64,000 nt of DNA from Craterostigma plantagineum (lineage: Eukaryota; Streptophyta; Magnoliopsida; Lamiales; Linderniaceae): positions 62,001-126,000 of the forward strand of contig JAPQWV010000410.1 in NCBI GenBank assembly GCA_027422505.1. The letters run 5' to 3'. Made by a program: the position numbers and the translations under genes. Every line of letters begins with the position of its first letter. The stretch's first letter is position 1. The notes below the pieces were generated by a model, which ran no database searches, had not been told where the DNA came from, and saw nothing but the letters and a program-made list of their open reading frames with translations. Shown one piece after another: positions 54,147-63,834 of this stretch.

Positions 54147-54528
54147 TCTAAAATAATATCACAAAAAGAAAAATTTCAGACACAGAGATAACATCCTCGC
54201 CGTACATTAGTTGACACAAAATACCCAGACGTCTCATGCTGAAGCGACACGTTTGAGTATAAACAGCTGGCACATTGAAGGTTCTCCCAGGAAAAAAGAA
54301 ACGTTTGTACTTCCGATGAAAGGCATTTTGTATTGAAATTAAAAGCTCGAAAAATCTGAAAAGATATGACAAATAGAGGCTTCAGTCGATGAAGTCATAG
54401 ACCATCATACAATTTGTGAGCCCATCAGCTTATTAATACAAAGGGTCAATTCGAAATCAGGCCCATTAAGAATTTTATTTTGAATTCAGGCCCGATGATA
54501 ACTTTTTAGGTTACAGACCCATTTCGAG
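54147..54528. other. Intergenic
   Basis: Nothing recognised beyond low-scoring short frames. Confidence 0.35.
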
Positions 54529-54592
54529 TTGGTATAAAAGATGTACAAATTGATATCGTGTTGGTATAAAAGATGTACAAATTGATATAGAA
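54529..54592. repeat. Two-copy tandem duplication of about 32 bp
   Basis: GTTGGTATAAAAGATGTACA plus the next bases to TTGATAT are repeated back to back. Confidence 0.8.
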
Positions 54593-54744
54593 TGATCGGT
54601 TTTGTGTTACAACTTTCAATATATTAATTTGTAGAAAATAAACTAATATCAGATAATCATAAACTAATACTGAATTATATTTTCGTGTTACGAAATTTTT
54701 AACATATTGATATGTCAACGCAATGAAGTAATATGAAACCTTAA

Positions 54745-54838
54745 AACTAATTTTTTTTTGCCAAAAGTTCGGACTTAAAACTATTTTTTTTGCCAAAAGG
54801 ACACACTTAAAACTATTTTTTATTTTTTTGCCAAAATG
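54745..54838. repeat. Short degenerate tandem repeat (three copies)
   Basis: The phrase ACTTAAAACTATTTTTT...GCCAAAA recurs three times with T-run length variation. Confidence 0.6.
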
Positions 54839-54899
54839 ACGCATGGAACTGAATTGAAAATGCCCCAAATATAAACAACTTAAAAAGAAGGCTTTTATT

Positions 54900-54985
54900 A
54901 AGGATCCAGGTGGGCTCGAACCATCCTCTCAACGAGCACATTTGCACTTGAGGGCTCTAGCCGTTTTGAGCGATGGACCCATCGA
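54900..54985 (-). other. tRNA- or SINE-head-like sequence
   Basis: The minus strand contains GGTTCGAGCCC (a B-box match) preceded by AACGGCTAGAGCCC and CTCAAGTGC. No tail or target duplication was found and a tRNA fold was not established. A decayed SINE head is the best guess. Confidence 0.25.
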
Positions 54986-55428
54986 CATCATTTAACTATT
55001 CCCGATATCAATTAGTCGTCAAGTTCTTCATTAAATATTTACTCAAGTTCTCTGAACAGAAAAGATAGGATCACTGTGATCAATTTCATTTTGGAACAAT
55101 ATATAACAAGACGGAGCATTAAATCAAGACGTTTTCACAAAAACAGTTGAGTGATCCGTCAGAATACCACCGAACTACATTAGTTCGATAGAAATTATCA
55201 AGCAGTTCATACGTAAAAGTAATGAAGTTTTTATATGTATATATATATACATAAATGAATATGGCGGTAGATGAATATGTGCCACCTGCAACTTACGAGA
55301 ACTAACCACTGATGATAGATTGGAAGCCCCTCCGAGTTAATAATCTGACAATCGATGATAAATCAAAACCCTACAAGTACATAATCGACAATCTCAATAA
55401 CTGAAGACAAATTGAAAACCCATGACAG
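54986..55428. other. Intergenic, AT-rich
   Basis: Contains a TATATG/TATATA microsatellite at about 55235-55250; otherwise nothing recognised. Confidence 0.4.
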
Positions 55429-55797
55429 TGTTGAAAATATAAACTTGATTTGGGCTTGGACTAATAAGAGGTGAATTTGGTATTTGGGCCAAGTGAATTA
55501 TCAGCCCAAAATCTAGAAACCTATGGATATTCTAGAGATATCCATGGAAGTGTTTAGAAAGATATAGAACTAAATATTATTAGGGAATGTTCTAAATTAG
55601 TGTGGTGTTGGCTAAATCCTACCCACACATTAAGGAGATGCTACTACTATAAATAGGGGTGGACCCCCTTACCATTTGTATCAAGCAATCAAGCAAGTGA
55701 AAACCAAATCAAGTATTGTAATATAAAGCCTCTTCCTCTAAACACAAACCCTTGATATCAAGTTCCTCCCTTCCGATATAAACTCTAATTTCCAACA
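55429..55797 (+). repeat. Copia 5' LTR (369 bp)
   Basis: TG...CA boundaries. TATA motif TATAAATA at 55648-55655 is followed by GGGGTGGACC and a leader, as in an active LTR promoter. The second LTR is missing. Confidence 0.85.
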
Positions 55798-55800
55798 AAG

Positions 55801-55812
55801 TGGTATCAGAGC
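55801..55812 (+). other. Primer-binding site (tRNA-iMet)
   Basis: TGGTATCAGAGC, a perfect initiator-Met match, three bases after the LTR. Confidence 0.92.
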
Positions 55813-55829
55813 TAGAAGATCCTAAGGCG

Positions 55830-56408
55830 ATGGCGAGCGGCATGGTTCCCTTCCAAGTTCCAACACTCAACAAGAGCAACTACGACAATTGGAGTATCAA
55901 GATGAGGGCGCTCCTCGGATCACAAGACGTATGGGATATCGTGGAGAAAGGCTATGTCGAGCCGGAGAAAGAAGAAACTCAATCTCAAGCTCTCTTTCTG
56001 ATCTATCAAGGATTGAACGATGATGCTTTCGAAAAGGTATCGGAAGCAACAGACGCTAAGGAAGTATGGGAAAAGCTTCAAACCTCGTATAAAGGAGCGG
56101 ATCGAGTAAAGAAGGTACGTCTTCAAACTTTGAGAGCTGAGTTTGAGGCATTGCATATGAAGCATGATGAGGTTGTGTCGGACTACTTCTCGAGAGTATT
56201 AGCAATAACTAATCAACTAAAAAGGAATGGCGAGAAAATTGATGATGTTAGAATCATGGAGAAAATTCTTCGCTTGTTAGATCCGAAATTCGAGCATATC
56301 GTAGCCATCATATACGATAGGGGGATTCAAGTCTCAAATACGTTCGGTCGAGCTAGGGGGATCCGAAATTGGAGAAAATTGATGATGTTAGCGTTTCGGT
56401 CGAGCTAG
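55830..56408 (+). pseudogene. Copia gag, C-terminally truncated
   Basis: Starts [20 protein letters not shown] and continues with the UBN2 gag domain ([53 protein letters not shown]). It reads normally to [15 protein letters not shown], after which duplicated pieces of the same gene replace the proper C-terminus. The zinc knuckle is absent. Confidence 0.85.
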
Positions 56409-56549
56409 CGGGATTCAAGTCTCAAATACGTTCGCTTTCATAAAGTCGTTCCAACCCCTTTGTCGTTATTTTATCAATTTTTATTTTTGTGTTTATTGTT
56501 GGTTTAGTTATTGTTATTTTATCAACCCAAAAATATTTATTAGGATATT

Positions 56550-57311
56550 TAAACTGGTTACAAACCGCCGGTTAACCGCCGGTTACGGTTTCAACCCAAA
56601 AATATTTCGGTTTCGGTTTGCCGGTCGTAACCGCCGGTTTGAAACCGAAATATGCTTAAACCGTAACCGAACCGTGGTTAACCACGGTTCGGTTACGGTT
56701 TTGGAACCGCCGGTTTCAACGGTTTCGGTTTGAAACCGCCGGTTACGGTTTCAAACCGGGTTTTCAATTTTTCTTTTTTTGCTTTTTGTTGTTAATTGGA
56801 GAATAATAAAGAAAATTGATTTTGTTTTATAATGTACCTTCAAAGTTCAATATTTTAAAAAGAATTGATTATTGCTTATAAAACTCAAGAAAATGTGAAA
56901 AAAAATATAACTTAAATATTTTTAAAAAACAAAGAATATTGCTTAAGAAGTCTAGCATTAATCCCCCTATTTATAGAGAAAAATAAAAAATTAAAAAATA
57001 TAAAATAAATCATATAGTTTGGTGATATGATTGAATTTTTTTATTCTTTTCTTTGTAAATGGTAATGGATATGACTGTTTGAATTAGTTTTTTTTTGTTA
57101 TTTTAATATATAAACCGCCGGTTAACCGTCGGTTACAAACCGCCGGTTAACCGCCGGTTACAAACCGGCGTTTTCGGTTCTAGAATATCACGAACCGAAA
57201 TCGAACCGATCTAAATAACGGGGTTCCGGTTATAACCGGAACCGTTGACCCCGGTTAACCGAACCGTTGACCGCCGGTTCGGTTTCGGTTCGGTTCCGGT
57301 TTTTGAAACCT
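56550..57311. mobile_element. hAT-type fragment with AACCGCCGGTT subterminal repeats
   Basis: Two zones (56550-56760 and 57110-57305) are packed with AACCGCCGGTTAACC-type and GGTTTCGGTT motifs around an AT-rich centre. The right end, on the complement, reads TAGACATGTTCAGAAGG, a plausible hAT terminus. No matching left terminus or duplication found. Confidence 0.55.
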
Positions 57312-57317
57312 TCTGAA

Positions 57318-57442
57318 CATGTCTAGTTCGATACTCGAATATTTGCCATTTCTTTACTATTTTTGATAGGTACACTTGCCTGTTGAACGTAGGATAGTTC
57401 GTTAATACTCGTTTTATTTTTATTACTCGATCCGCTCGATCA
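57318..57442 (+). repeat. Terminal fragment of the Athila LTR
   Basis: The complement of 57442 downward reads TGATCGAGCGGATCGAGTA, then AACGAACTATCCTACG, CAACAGGCAAGTGTACCTAT and TATTCGAGTATCGAA, the first 110-120 bp of the LTRs at 2840 and 11715 with scattered differences. It ends exactly at the LTR terminus. A relic of another insertion of the same family, in opposite orientation to the one at 2840-13569. Confidence 0.82.
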
Positions 57443-57751
57443 CATACAGCCCTAACGTGATACGAAAATAATACACACCTTGTATAAAATTATTAGATGC
57501 AGGTTGAACAGTCAAACATTAACTGCTGGTTTTGAAATTAATCAGCTTGACTTATCGAGTTGATAGTCAGAGTTATCCCGACCGTTTTTCACCCATCGAC
57601 GCGATCAAGACAAGCTAGCTTGCAGAAAGTCAACAGAAACTTAAATGCGAGAATTATCAGCCTCTGACTTTCGATTCTTGTTTGCCTTAAAATAAAATGA
57701 TCCGTTGAATATATATAAGCAATACATTTCACAATACATTCTCTGGTGCTA
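57443..57751. other. Upstream region of the Pin2 gene
   Basis: Nothing specific recognised apart from the promoter at its right end. Confidence 0.4.
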
Positions 57752-57760
57752 GTATAAATA
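57752..57760 (+). promoter_or_regulatory. TATA box of the Pin2 gene
   Basis: GTATAAATA lies 53-61 bp before the chosen ATG, a normal plant core-promoter position with a short leader. Confidence 0.65.
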
Positions 57761-57812
57761 GACAGAAGAAAGCATCACTTGGGAGGAGGAAAATGTATCC
57801 GACGAGTTAGCC

Positions 57813-58165
57813 ATGGCGAGCAGAAGAAATATACTTCGTGCCGTGACTCTCTTCGTATGCAGTATGTATACGTACATTATTCAATGATGTTTTATGTTTA
57901 TTATTTGCCTCCGCGAACTTCAACACACTTCTTATTTATATCGTTTGACACAGCGCTTATGATAATCGAGTGCGACGCTGCTAGGATAGCAAATGGAAGA
58001 GTTTGCCCTTTGTACTGCATATATAAACCAGGCAGTTATGTGCTGTGCCCTTCTTCTTCAGGTAATGAGGTGCAAAGCTCAGGTTGCGGAAACTGCTGCT
58101 ACCTTCAAAAAGGTTGCACCTATTATAACAGCGATGGTACTGTGATTTGTAATGGAACAGCCTAA
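57813..58165 (+). CDS. Potato type II (Pin2) serine proteinase inhibitor, single domain, two exons
   Basis: Exon 1 is 57813-57861 (MASRRNILRAVTLFVC), exon 2 is 57954-58165; together 261 nt, 86 residues, GT-AG and in phase, TAA at 58163-58165. The intron in the signal-peptide region is the classic Pin2 arrangement. After a hydrophobic signal (LRAVTLFVCTLMIIE) comes one Pin2 domain: ECDAARIANGRVCPLYC, then SGCGNCCYLQKGCTYYNSDG and TVICNGTA, matching the family's ...NCC...KGC.YYS..GTF.C pattern. Nine cysteines can be counted after the signal (the family usually has eight per domain), so one may be unpaired. Likely a secreted or vacuolar inhibitor of trypsin- or chymotrypsin-like enzymes, often wound-inducible. 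Only one domain is present, unlike the two-domain potato protein. Confidence 0.78.
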
Positions 58166-58259
58166 ACAAATAAGAATATCTATATGCATGCGTTCACTGA
58201 TGTGTAATATATGTGTGTGTGTTGTGAGAATAACGAAGTTGTTTCCAATATGGGGAGCA

Positions 58260-58677
58260 TGTTGCGAAATGGACAGCTTAACGAAATTGGAAATGACTGT
58301 GAGGATAGATGGAACACGGGAATTTACGTGGAAAACCCCTTTTTAACTTGGGGTAAAAAACCACGGGCGAGGTAGAAATTTATTACTGGGTAAAAACAGG
58401 GGTTACAACCTCTCAATCTATAAAGGAGATAACACTCACTATCTCTCTTTATAGTTGGAGCAAATACCGAACAAACCCTCTATTTTTTTTCTCTTTTCTT
58501 TCTCCCTCTCCCTCTCTTATTTTCTTTCTTTTTAGTGTGATTTCTAATGAATCACTCGATGCCTTTTTATAGGTAAAACTTCATACTAATAATTATTATA
58601 ATATTAATATAATATATTATTAATAGGGTAGTTGAAGTGGGTTGTTTCACCAACCCACTCAACCTACCATTCTATCA
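58260..58677 (-). repeat. Tork-type copia 3' LTR (left copy)
   Basis: 418 bp, TGTTGCGAAAT...TTCTATCA. Adjoined at 58678-58692 by a purine-rich tract on the minus strand (CAAGTGGGAGAT), the polypurine tract. Confidence 0.95.
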
Positions 58678-58783
58678 ATCTCCCACTTGAAGATTTGATT
58701 GATGTCCAATCAGATCTTCACACCATTCTTCTAGCTCGCCTTTGCAAGTTACTTATGTTCAGTCAATCCACATGAGGAACGAA

Positions 58784-60415
58784 CTACATAAACTTGTCCA
58801 CAGGAATTGCTTTAGTCATGTAATCTGCCAGATTATCCGCAGTATGAACTTTTTGCATGTCCACAGTCCCCTCTTCCACTTGTTCACGAACAAAGTGGTA
58901 TTGGACCCGGATGTGTTTGGTTCTTGAATGATATGCTGGATTCCTTGCAAGATGCAACGCACTCTGGCTATCACAATAGAGAACAATATTCTCTTGTTTG
59001 TGGCCGAGTTCTTCCAGCAACATCTTCAACCATATTGCCTCTTTACTGGCTTGCGTAGCTGCGACATATTCTGCTTCCGTTGTTGACGTTACAACAATGG
59101 ACTGCAGTTTTGAAACTCAGCTTACAACACCGCCAGCAAGATTGAACACGTATCCGGTTGTGGATCTAATTTTATCAAGTTTGCCTGCATAATCTGCATC
59201 AACAAAACCATGGACAGTAAAATCTGTACCTCCGTAACATAAGGCAAGATCCGAGGTTCCCTTGATATATCTGAGAATCCTCTTAACAGCACTCCAGTGC
59301 TCCCGGCCAGGGTTGGACATGTATCGGCTAACAACTCCCACTGCATGGGCAATGTCTGGTCTGGTACAGATCATTGCGAACATTAGACTTCCTACCGCCG
59401 ATGCATATGGCAGTCGAGACATCTCTATCCTCTCGTCTTCATCAGTAGGACACATCTCGGAGGATAGCTTGAAATTAGTAGCAAGAGGGGTAGATATTGG
59501 CTTACTGTCTTGCATGTTGAACCTCCGCATGATTTTCTTCAAATAATTCTTTTGGGAAAGCCAAATCTTCCGCTTGCTTCTGTCTCGAGATATTTGCACA
59601 CCAAGGATTTTGTTTGCTGGCCCCAAGTCCTTCATTTCGAATTCACTAGCCAGTTGAGTCTTTAAGTCGGTGATACGACCTTTGTTGGGTCCTGCCACCA
59701 GCATATCGTCGACGTACAACAGCAACATGATGAAATCGTCATCGCCAAATCTCTTGAAATATGCACAAGGATCTGAATATAGCCTGTTGTAGCCAAGACT
59801 CATTATGAAGGAGTCAAATCTCTTATACCAGCATCGAGGTGCTTGTTTGAGTCCGTAGAGAGATTTGATCAGTCTGCAAACCAAATCTTCTTTTCCTTGT
59901 TCCTCAAAACCTTCTGGTTGAAGCATATATATTTCTTCATCCAGATCTCCATGGAGAAATGCCGTTTTAACGTCTAGCTGCTCAAGATGCAAGTCGAATG
60001 TAGCACACATTGACAAAACCACCCTGACTGTTGTAAGTCGTACCACCGGTGAGAAAATTTCGTTGAAGTCAATCCCTTCTTTCTGAGCATATCCTTTTAC
60101 AACCAGTCTAGCACGGTAACGCTCTACCTGGTCATCACCATTCCGCTTGATTTTGTACACCCATTTGTTGCCAATGGATTTCCTTCCTTGCGGCAATGGC
60201 ACCAACTCCCATGTCTTATTTTTATAGAGAGCTTCCATTTCCTCTTGGATTGCTGAAATCCACTGACTCGCATCTGAATTATTCAGTGCTTCTTGGAAAG
60301 TGGTTGGCTCTCCATCCTCAGTTAGAAAACAGTATGCAAGATTGCTCTCTATCTCGTAATCTGAGTGCCAACTAGGCGGCCTACGCTCGCGTGATGACCG
60401 CCAGAGATCCGGTAC
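58784..60415 (-). pseudogene. Tork-type reverse transcriptase and RNase H part
   Basis: Continues in a shifted frame from about 60415 (PDLWRSSRERRPPSW, FQEALNNSDASQWISAIQEE). The reverse transcriptase is complete: WVYKIKRNGDDQVERYRARL, QLDVKTAFLHGDLDEEIYM, SLYGLKQAPRCWYKRFD and the catalytic LLYVDDML. RNase H follows: FVDADYAGKLDKIRSTTGY, then a TGA at 59117-59119 where the family has Trp (GGVVSW), then in the same frame SKLQSIVVTSTTEAEYVAAT, YCDSQSALHLARNPAYHSRT and HTADNLADYMTKAIPVDKFM. Apart from these two lesions it is intact. Confidence 0.92.
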
Positions 60416-62695
60416 TTTCAGATTCGACTGGGTTGAGCTCTTCGTGCGCCGGTTCAGCTTCAGAAGAATTATATTGCTCCAATTTTCTTTTCATCGGTGT
60501 AGTCTTTGTCACACCTTTTGAACTGCTATCATTTTCGACTTGCTCCTCATCGCTATCTTCCAGGAAGATAACATCTCTGCTGATAATCACTTTGTGGTCA
60601 GTGAGATCCCACAAGCGATATCCCTTTACTCCTTCAGCGTACCCCAAGAACAAACATTTCCTGGACTTTGGATCCAACTTTGTCGTTTCTTGGTTGTGAT
60701 ACATCGCGTACGTTGAACTTCCAAATATATGAAGGTTTGAATAGTCTGCAGGTGCACCAGTCCACATTTCCATAGGTGTCCGCATCTCTATAGCAGTAGA
60801 TGGGGCCCTTTTCACCACATAACAGGTAGTACAGACCGCTTCCGCCCAGAAATTCTTTTCCAGGCCCGCAGTTCTCAACATAGCCCTTGTTCTTTCCAAC
60901 AGGGTCCTATTCAACCGCTCTGCCACTCCATTCTGTTGTGGAGTGTAAGCCGTGGTGAACTGTCTTCTGATGCCCGCACCTTTGCAGAATTCAGTGAATT
61001 CTTTGCCAATATATTCCCCTCCATTATCTGACCGGAGACACTTGATTTTTCTGCCGGTTTTAAGTTCAACTCGCGCCTTGTATGTTTTGAAGATAGGAAA
61101 CACTTCGTCCTTCTTCTTGATTGGATACACCCAGCATCTCCTGGAGTAGTCGTCTATGAATGATACGAAGTAGTTGGCTCCTCCCAGGGATGCAACCGGT
61201 GCTTGCCATACATCAGAGTGGATCAATTCTAGAATTTCTTTGCTTCTAGAATTTGAAGTGGAGAACTTCAGGCGATGCTGCTTGCTCACAATACAATGCT
61301 CACAGAATGGTAGCGTCACCGTCGTGAGACCAGGAAGTAGATTCTTTTGCGCAAGAATTTTCATGCCTTGTTCAGACATATGACCAAGTTTCTTGTGCCA
61401 AGTCATTGTAGACTTTTCATTTGAACTTGTCGTAGCAACAGATGCTTGCCCTTCTTGCAGAGTCTCTCCCTTCAGCTTGTATAGATTTGCAGCTATCTTT
61501 TCTCCCTTCATCACCACCAGTGCTCCTTCGGAGACCTTCATGATTTTATTCTCCAATTCAATTTTGAAACCAAGATCATCCAGTTGCCCCACGGACAACA
61601 GATTTTTCTTCAAGCCCTCCACATGTCGGACAGCATGGATGGTACGCACAGTGCCATCGTACATCTTTATTTGAATCGTACCGACCCCGACAATCTTCAG
61701 CGCTTGGTCATTGCAGCTGTAGACATACCCTCCAAAGGTTGGCTCGTATTGATGAAACCATTCCCTTCGAGAGGTCATGTGGAAAGTAGCTGCTGAGTCC
61801 ATGAGCCACACGTCGTTGAATCTTCCATTTTCAGCGATAGTGGTTGCGGCTTCACACACCAAGGCAATTCCATCGTCGGTAGTGTTGGCGGCGTTTCCTT
61901 GGGCATTGGAATTTTTGTTTAGAGCCCAACAATCTTTCTTCAGATGACCTTTCTTGCCACAGTGGTAACACTTTATTGCCTTCTTATTTTTCATAACAAG
62001 GCTTTGCCGTTTTTGACTCCCACTTGGACTAGACTCTCCGGGTCTTGTTCGTTTTCGGCTTACATTTGGACCGCGTGCTCCCGATCTCGCCCTCGTCACC
62101 GTCAACGCTTCCGCCTGTTGGGACATTGTCAACTTGTCTTCTTTGTTATTGCGTCGACTTTCTTCTTCGAGAACCGCAGCTGCAATATTGTCGAAGATAA
62201 GTTTCCCCGCAGCTTGGTTGTTACTCAGATTGATGACGAGTTGATCATAGGAGTCTGGCAGGCTTTGCAGTAGAAGCTCAGCACGTTCACTTGGCTCTAT
62301 TTTGTAGTCCAAGTCTTTAAGTTGAGAGAATAGAGTATTCAACTTGTTGATGTGCTCGGTCATTGAAGAAGATTCTTCCATTCGTAGATGATATAATTTT
62401 CTTTTCAGAAAAATTCGGCTGTGGAGTGACTTGACTTGATACAGCTTCTCTAGATGATCCCAGATTTTTTTCGCACTAGCTTTCTCTTCAACGCTTGATA
62501 ATATGTCATCTGCTAATGCTAGATGAATATTGGCGATGGCCCTCCCGTCCATCTTCCTCCAGTTGGCATCACTTGTAATAGTTGTTGGTCTGCCAGTGAT
62601 CGCCTCCAGACAAGTTTCTTTGAGTAAAATTGCATTTATCCTCATTTTCCAGAGTGAGTAGTTTTTCCCGTTGAATTTCTCAATTTCATTTTTAG
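60381..62695 (-). pseudogene. Tork-type Gag, protease and integrase part of the polyprotein
   Basis: Open from 62645 to 60381 (754 codons). Conserved gag residues upstream of the first Met (AAKNEIEKFNGKNYSLWKM, to 62695) show that the true start lay earlier. In that frame a TGA lies just upstream beside a run of nine A, so the original ATG is lost. In order: gag (IWDHLEKLYQVKSLHSRIFL), zinc knuckle CYHCGKKGHLKKDC, protease WLMDSAATFHMTS, pre-integrase finger WHKKLGHMSEQGM...CEHC, integrase HSDVW / SDNGGEY / TPQQNGVAERLNRTLLER and the C-terminal LFLGYAEGVKGYRLWD. It ends in a frameshift near 60410, after ESEST. Confidence 0.9.
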
Positions 62696-63018
62696 CTGCC
62701 TTTTTTTTTCACGTCGCTATCGTCGGAGAAATTCAACAGTCTAGCCAAATAGTACTGATCAGATAATTTGCAGAAAGGGTAGCGACCAGCTTTCAAGACA
62801 AAATTACCCTTCTAAGTAAATTCCCAGATGAGATCTGGTGGGGTCACTATGTGTCCCGCTTGGCACCAGCCACCTAGACAGAACTTACTTACACAGTCTA
62901 TTACCACGACTTGTCAAAAAACTCTTCTGTAACGATAAACCTTTTCGATATCCTTTCTGATGTGGAAGATCAGACAAAGCTGCAACCACAGAGCATAATC
63001 GGAATATCAATCAGGGCT

Positions 63019-63031
63019 GGCTCTGATACCA
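63019..63031 (-). other. Primer-binding site (tRNA-iMet) of Tork-type element
   Basis: The minus strand reads TGGTATCAGAGCC, perfect, two bases from the 5' LTR. Confidence 0.93.
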
Positions 63032-63033
63032 CT

Positions 63034-63451
63034 TGTTGCGAAATGGACAGCTTAACGAAATTGGAAATGACTGTGAGGATAAATGGAACACGGGAATTTA
63101 CGTGGAAAACCCCTTTTTAACTTGGGGTAAAAAACCACGGGCGAGGTAGAAATTTATTACTGGGTAAAAACAGGGGTTACAACCTCTCAATCTATAAAGG
63201 AGAAAACACTCACTATCTCTCTTTATAGTTGGAGCAAATACCGAACAAACCCTCTATTTTTTTTCTCTTTTCTTTCTCCCTCTCCCTCTCTTATTTTCTT
63301 TCTTTTTAGTGTGATTTCTAATGAATCACTCGATGCCTTTTTATAGGCAAAACTTCATACTAATAATTATTATAATATTAATATAATATATTATTAATAG
63401 GGTAGTTGAAGTGGGTTGTTTGACCAACCCACTCAACCTACCATTCTATCA
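63034..63451 (-). repeat. Tork-type copia 5' LTR (right copy)
   Basis: 418 bp; differences from the left copy are seen at the GATAGATGG/GATAAATGG, GGAGATAAC/GGAGAAAAC, TAGGTAAAA/TAGGCAAAA and TTTCACC/TTTGACC positions. Confidence 0.95.
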
Positions 63452-63456
63452 GAGCA

Positions 63457-63834
63457 TTCGCAGCAAAAGCTACTTTCATCCCATGAGATTTTGAGTACTA
63501 CATGTATGAATGTCAAGTTTGTAGTAAAAATGTTTTAGTATGAACTTTGGATGAAGAAACGAGTTATGTATACAATCAAATAAGAAACGAGTACTAGGCT
63601 TCTCTAGAAAATGTTTTGACATCCATGATCAAATACGTAGCATCACCCTTATTACATTCAAACAAGATGCATAACAAGCTTACTCCATCTCATCCAAAGT
63701 ATAGACAAAAAAAAAGAGAAGAGAAAATTAAAAACCAACGGAACAAAGAAGAATTGGGGGCGTAGATGTTCGACTAAAACTATTACAAAACTCAAATGTT
63801 ACCGTTGCTCACACACTTCATTGCATTCATCTTG
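63457..63834. other. Spacer between the copia element and the edge gene
   Basis: The left end resumes the Pin2 downstream sequence. The right part is the 3' UTR of the minus-strand edge gene. Nothing else recognised. Confidence 0.35.

Larger units (their letters stand above)
55429..56440 (+). mobile_element. Truncated copia element: 5' LTR, primer site and rearranged gag
   Basis: LTR 55429-55797 (TGTTGAAAA...CCAACA), primer site 55801-55812, gag from 55830. After about 56340 the gag is scrambled by local duplications and no protease, integrase, reverse transcriptase or 3' LTR follows. Confidence 0.85.
58255..63456 (-). mobile_element. Young Ty1/copia element of the Tork/Tnt1 type, downstream of Pin2
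   Basis: The element is 58260-63451 (5192 bp), flanked by GAGCA (58255-58259 and 63452-63456). LTRs of 418 bp each differ at about four positions by eye, so it is recent. Coding is on the minus strand; the right LTR is the 5' LTR. The polyprotein is almost complete with three visible defects (lost start, one frameshift, one nonsense codon). The insertion point is about 95 bp after the Pin2 stop codon, probably in its 3' UTR. Confidence 0.96.

Noticed and set aside
55800..55829. Start of the copia gag at the primer site (GTG codon)
   Set aside because: GTG is not expected to initiate here; the ATG at 55830 fits the family N-terminus. Unlike the element at 143, there is no ATG overlapping this primer site.
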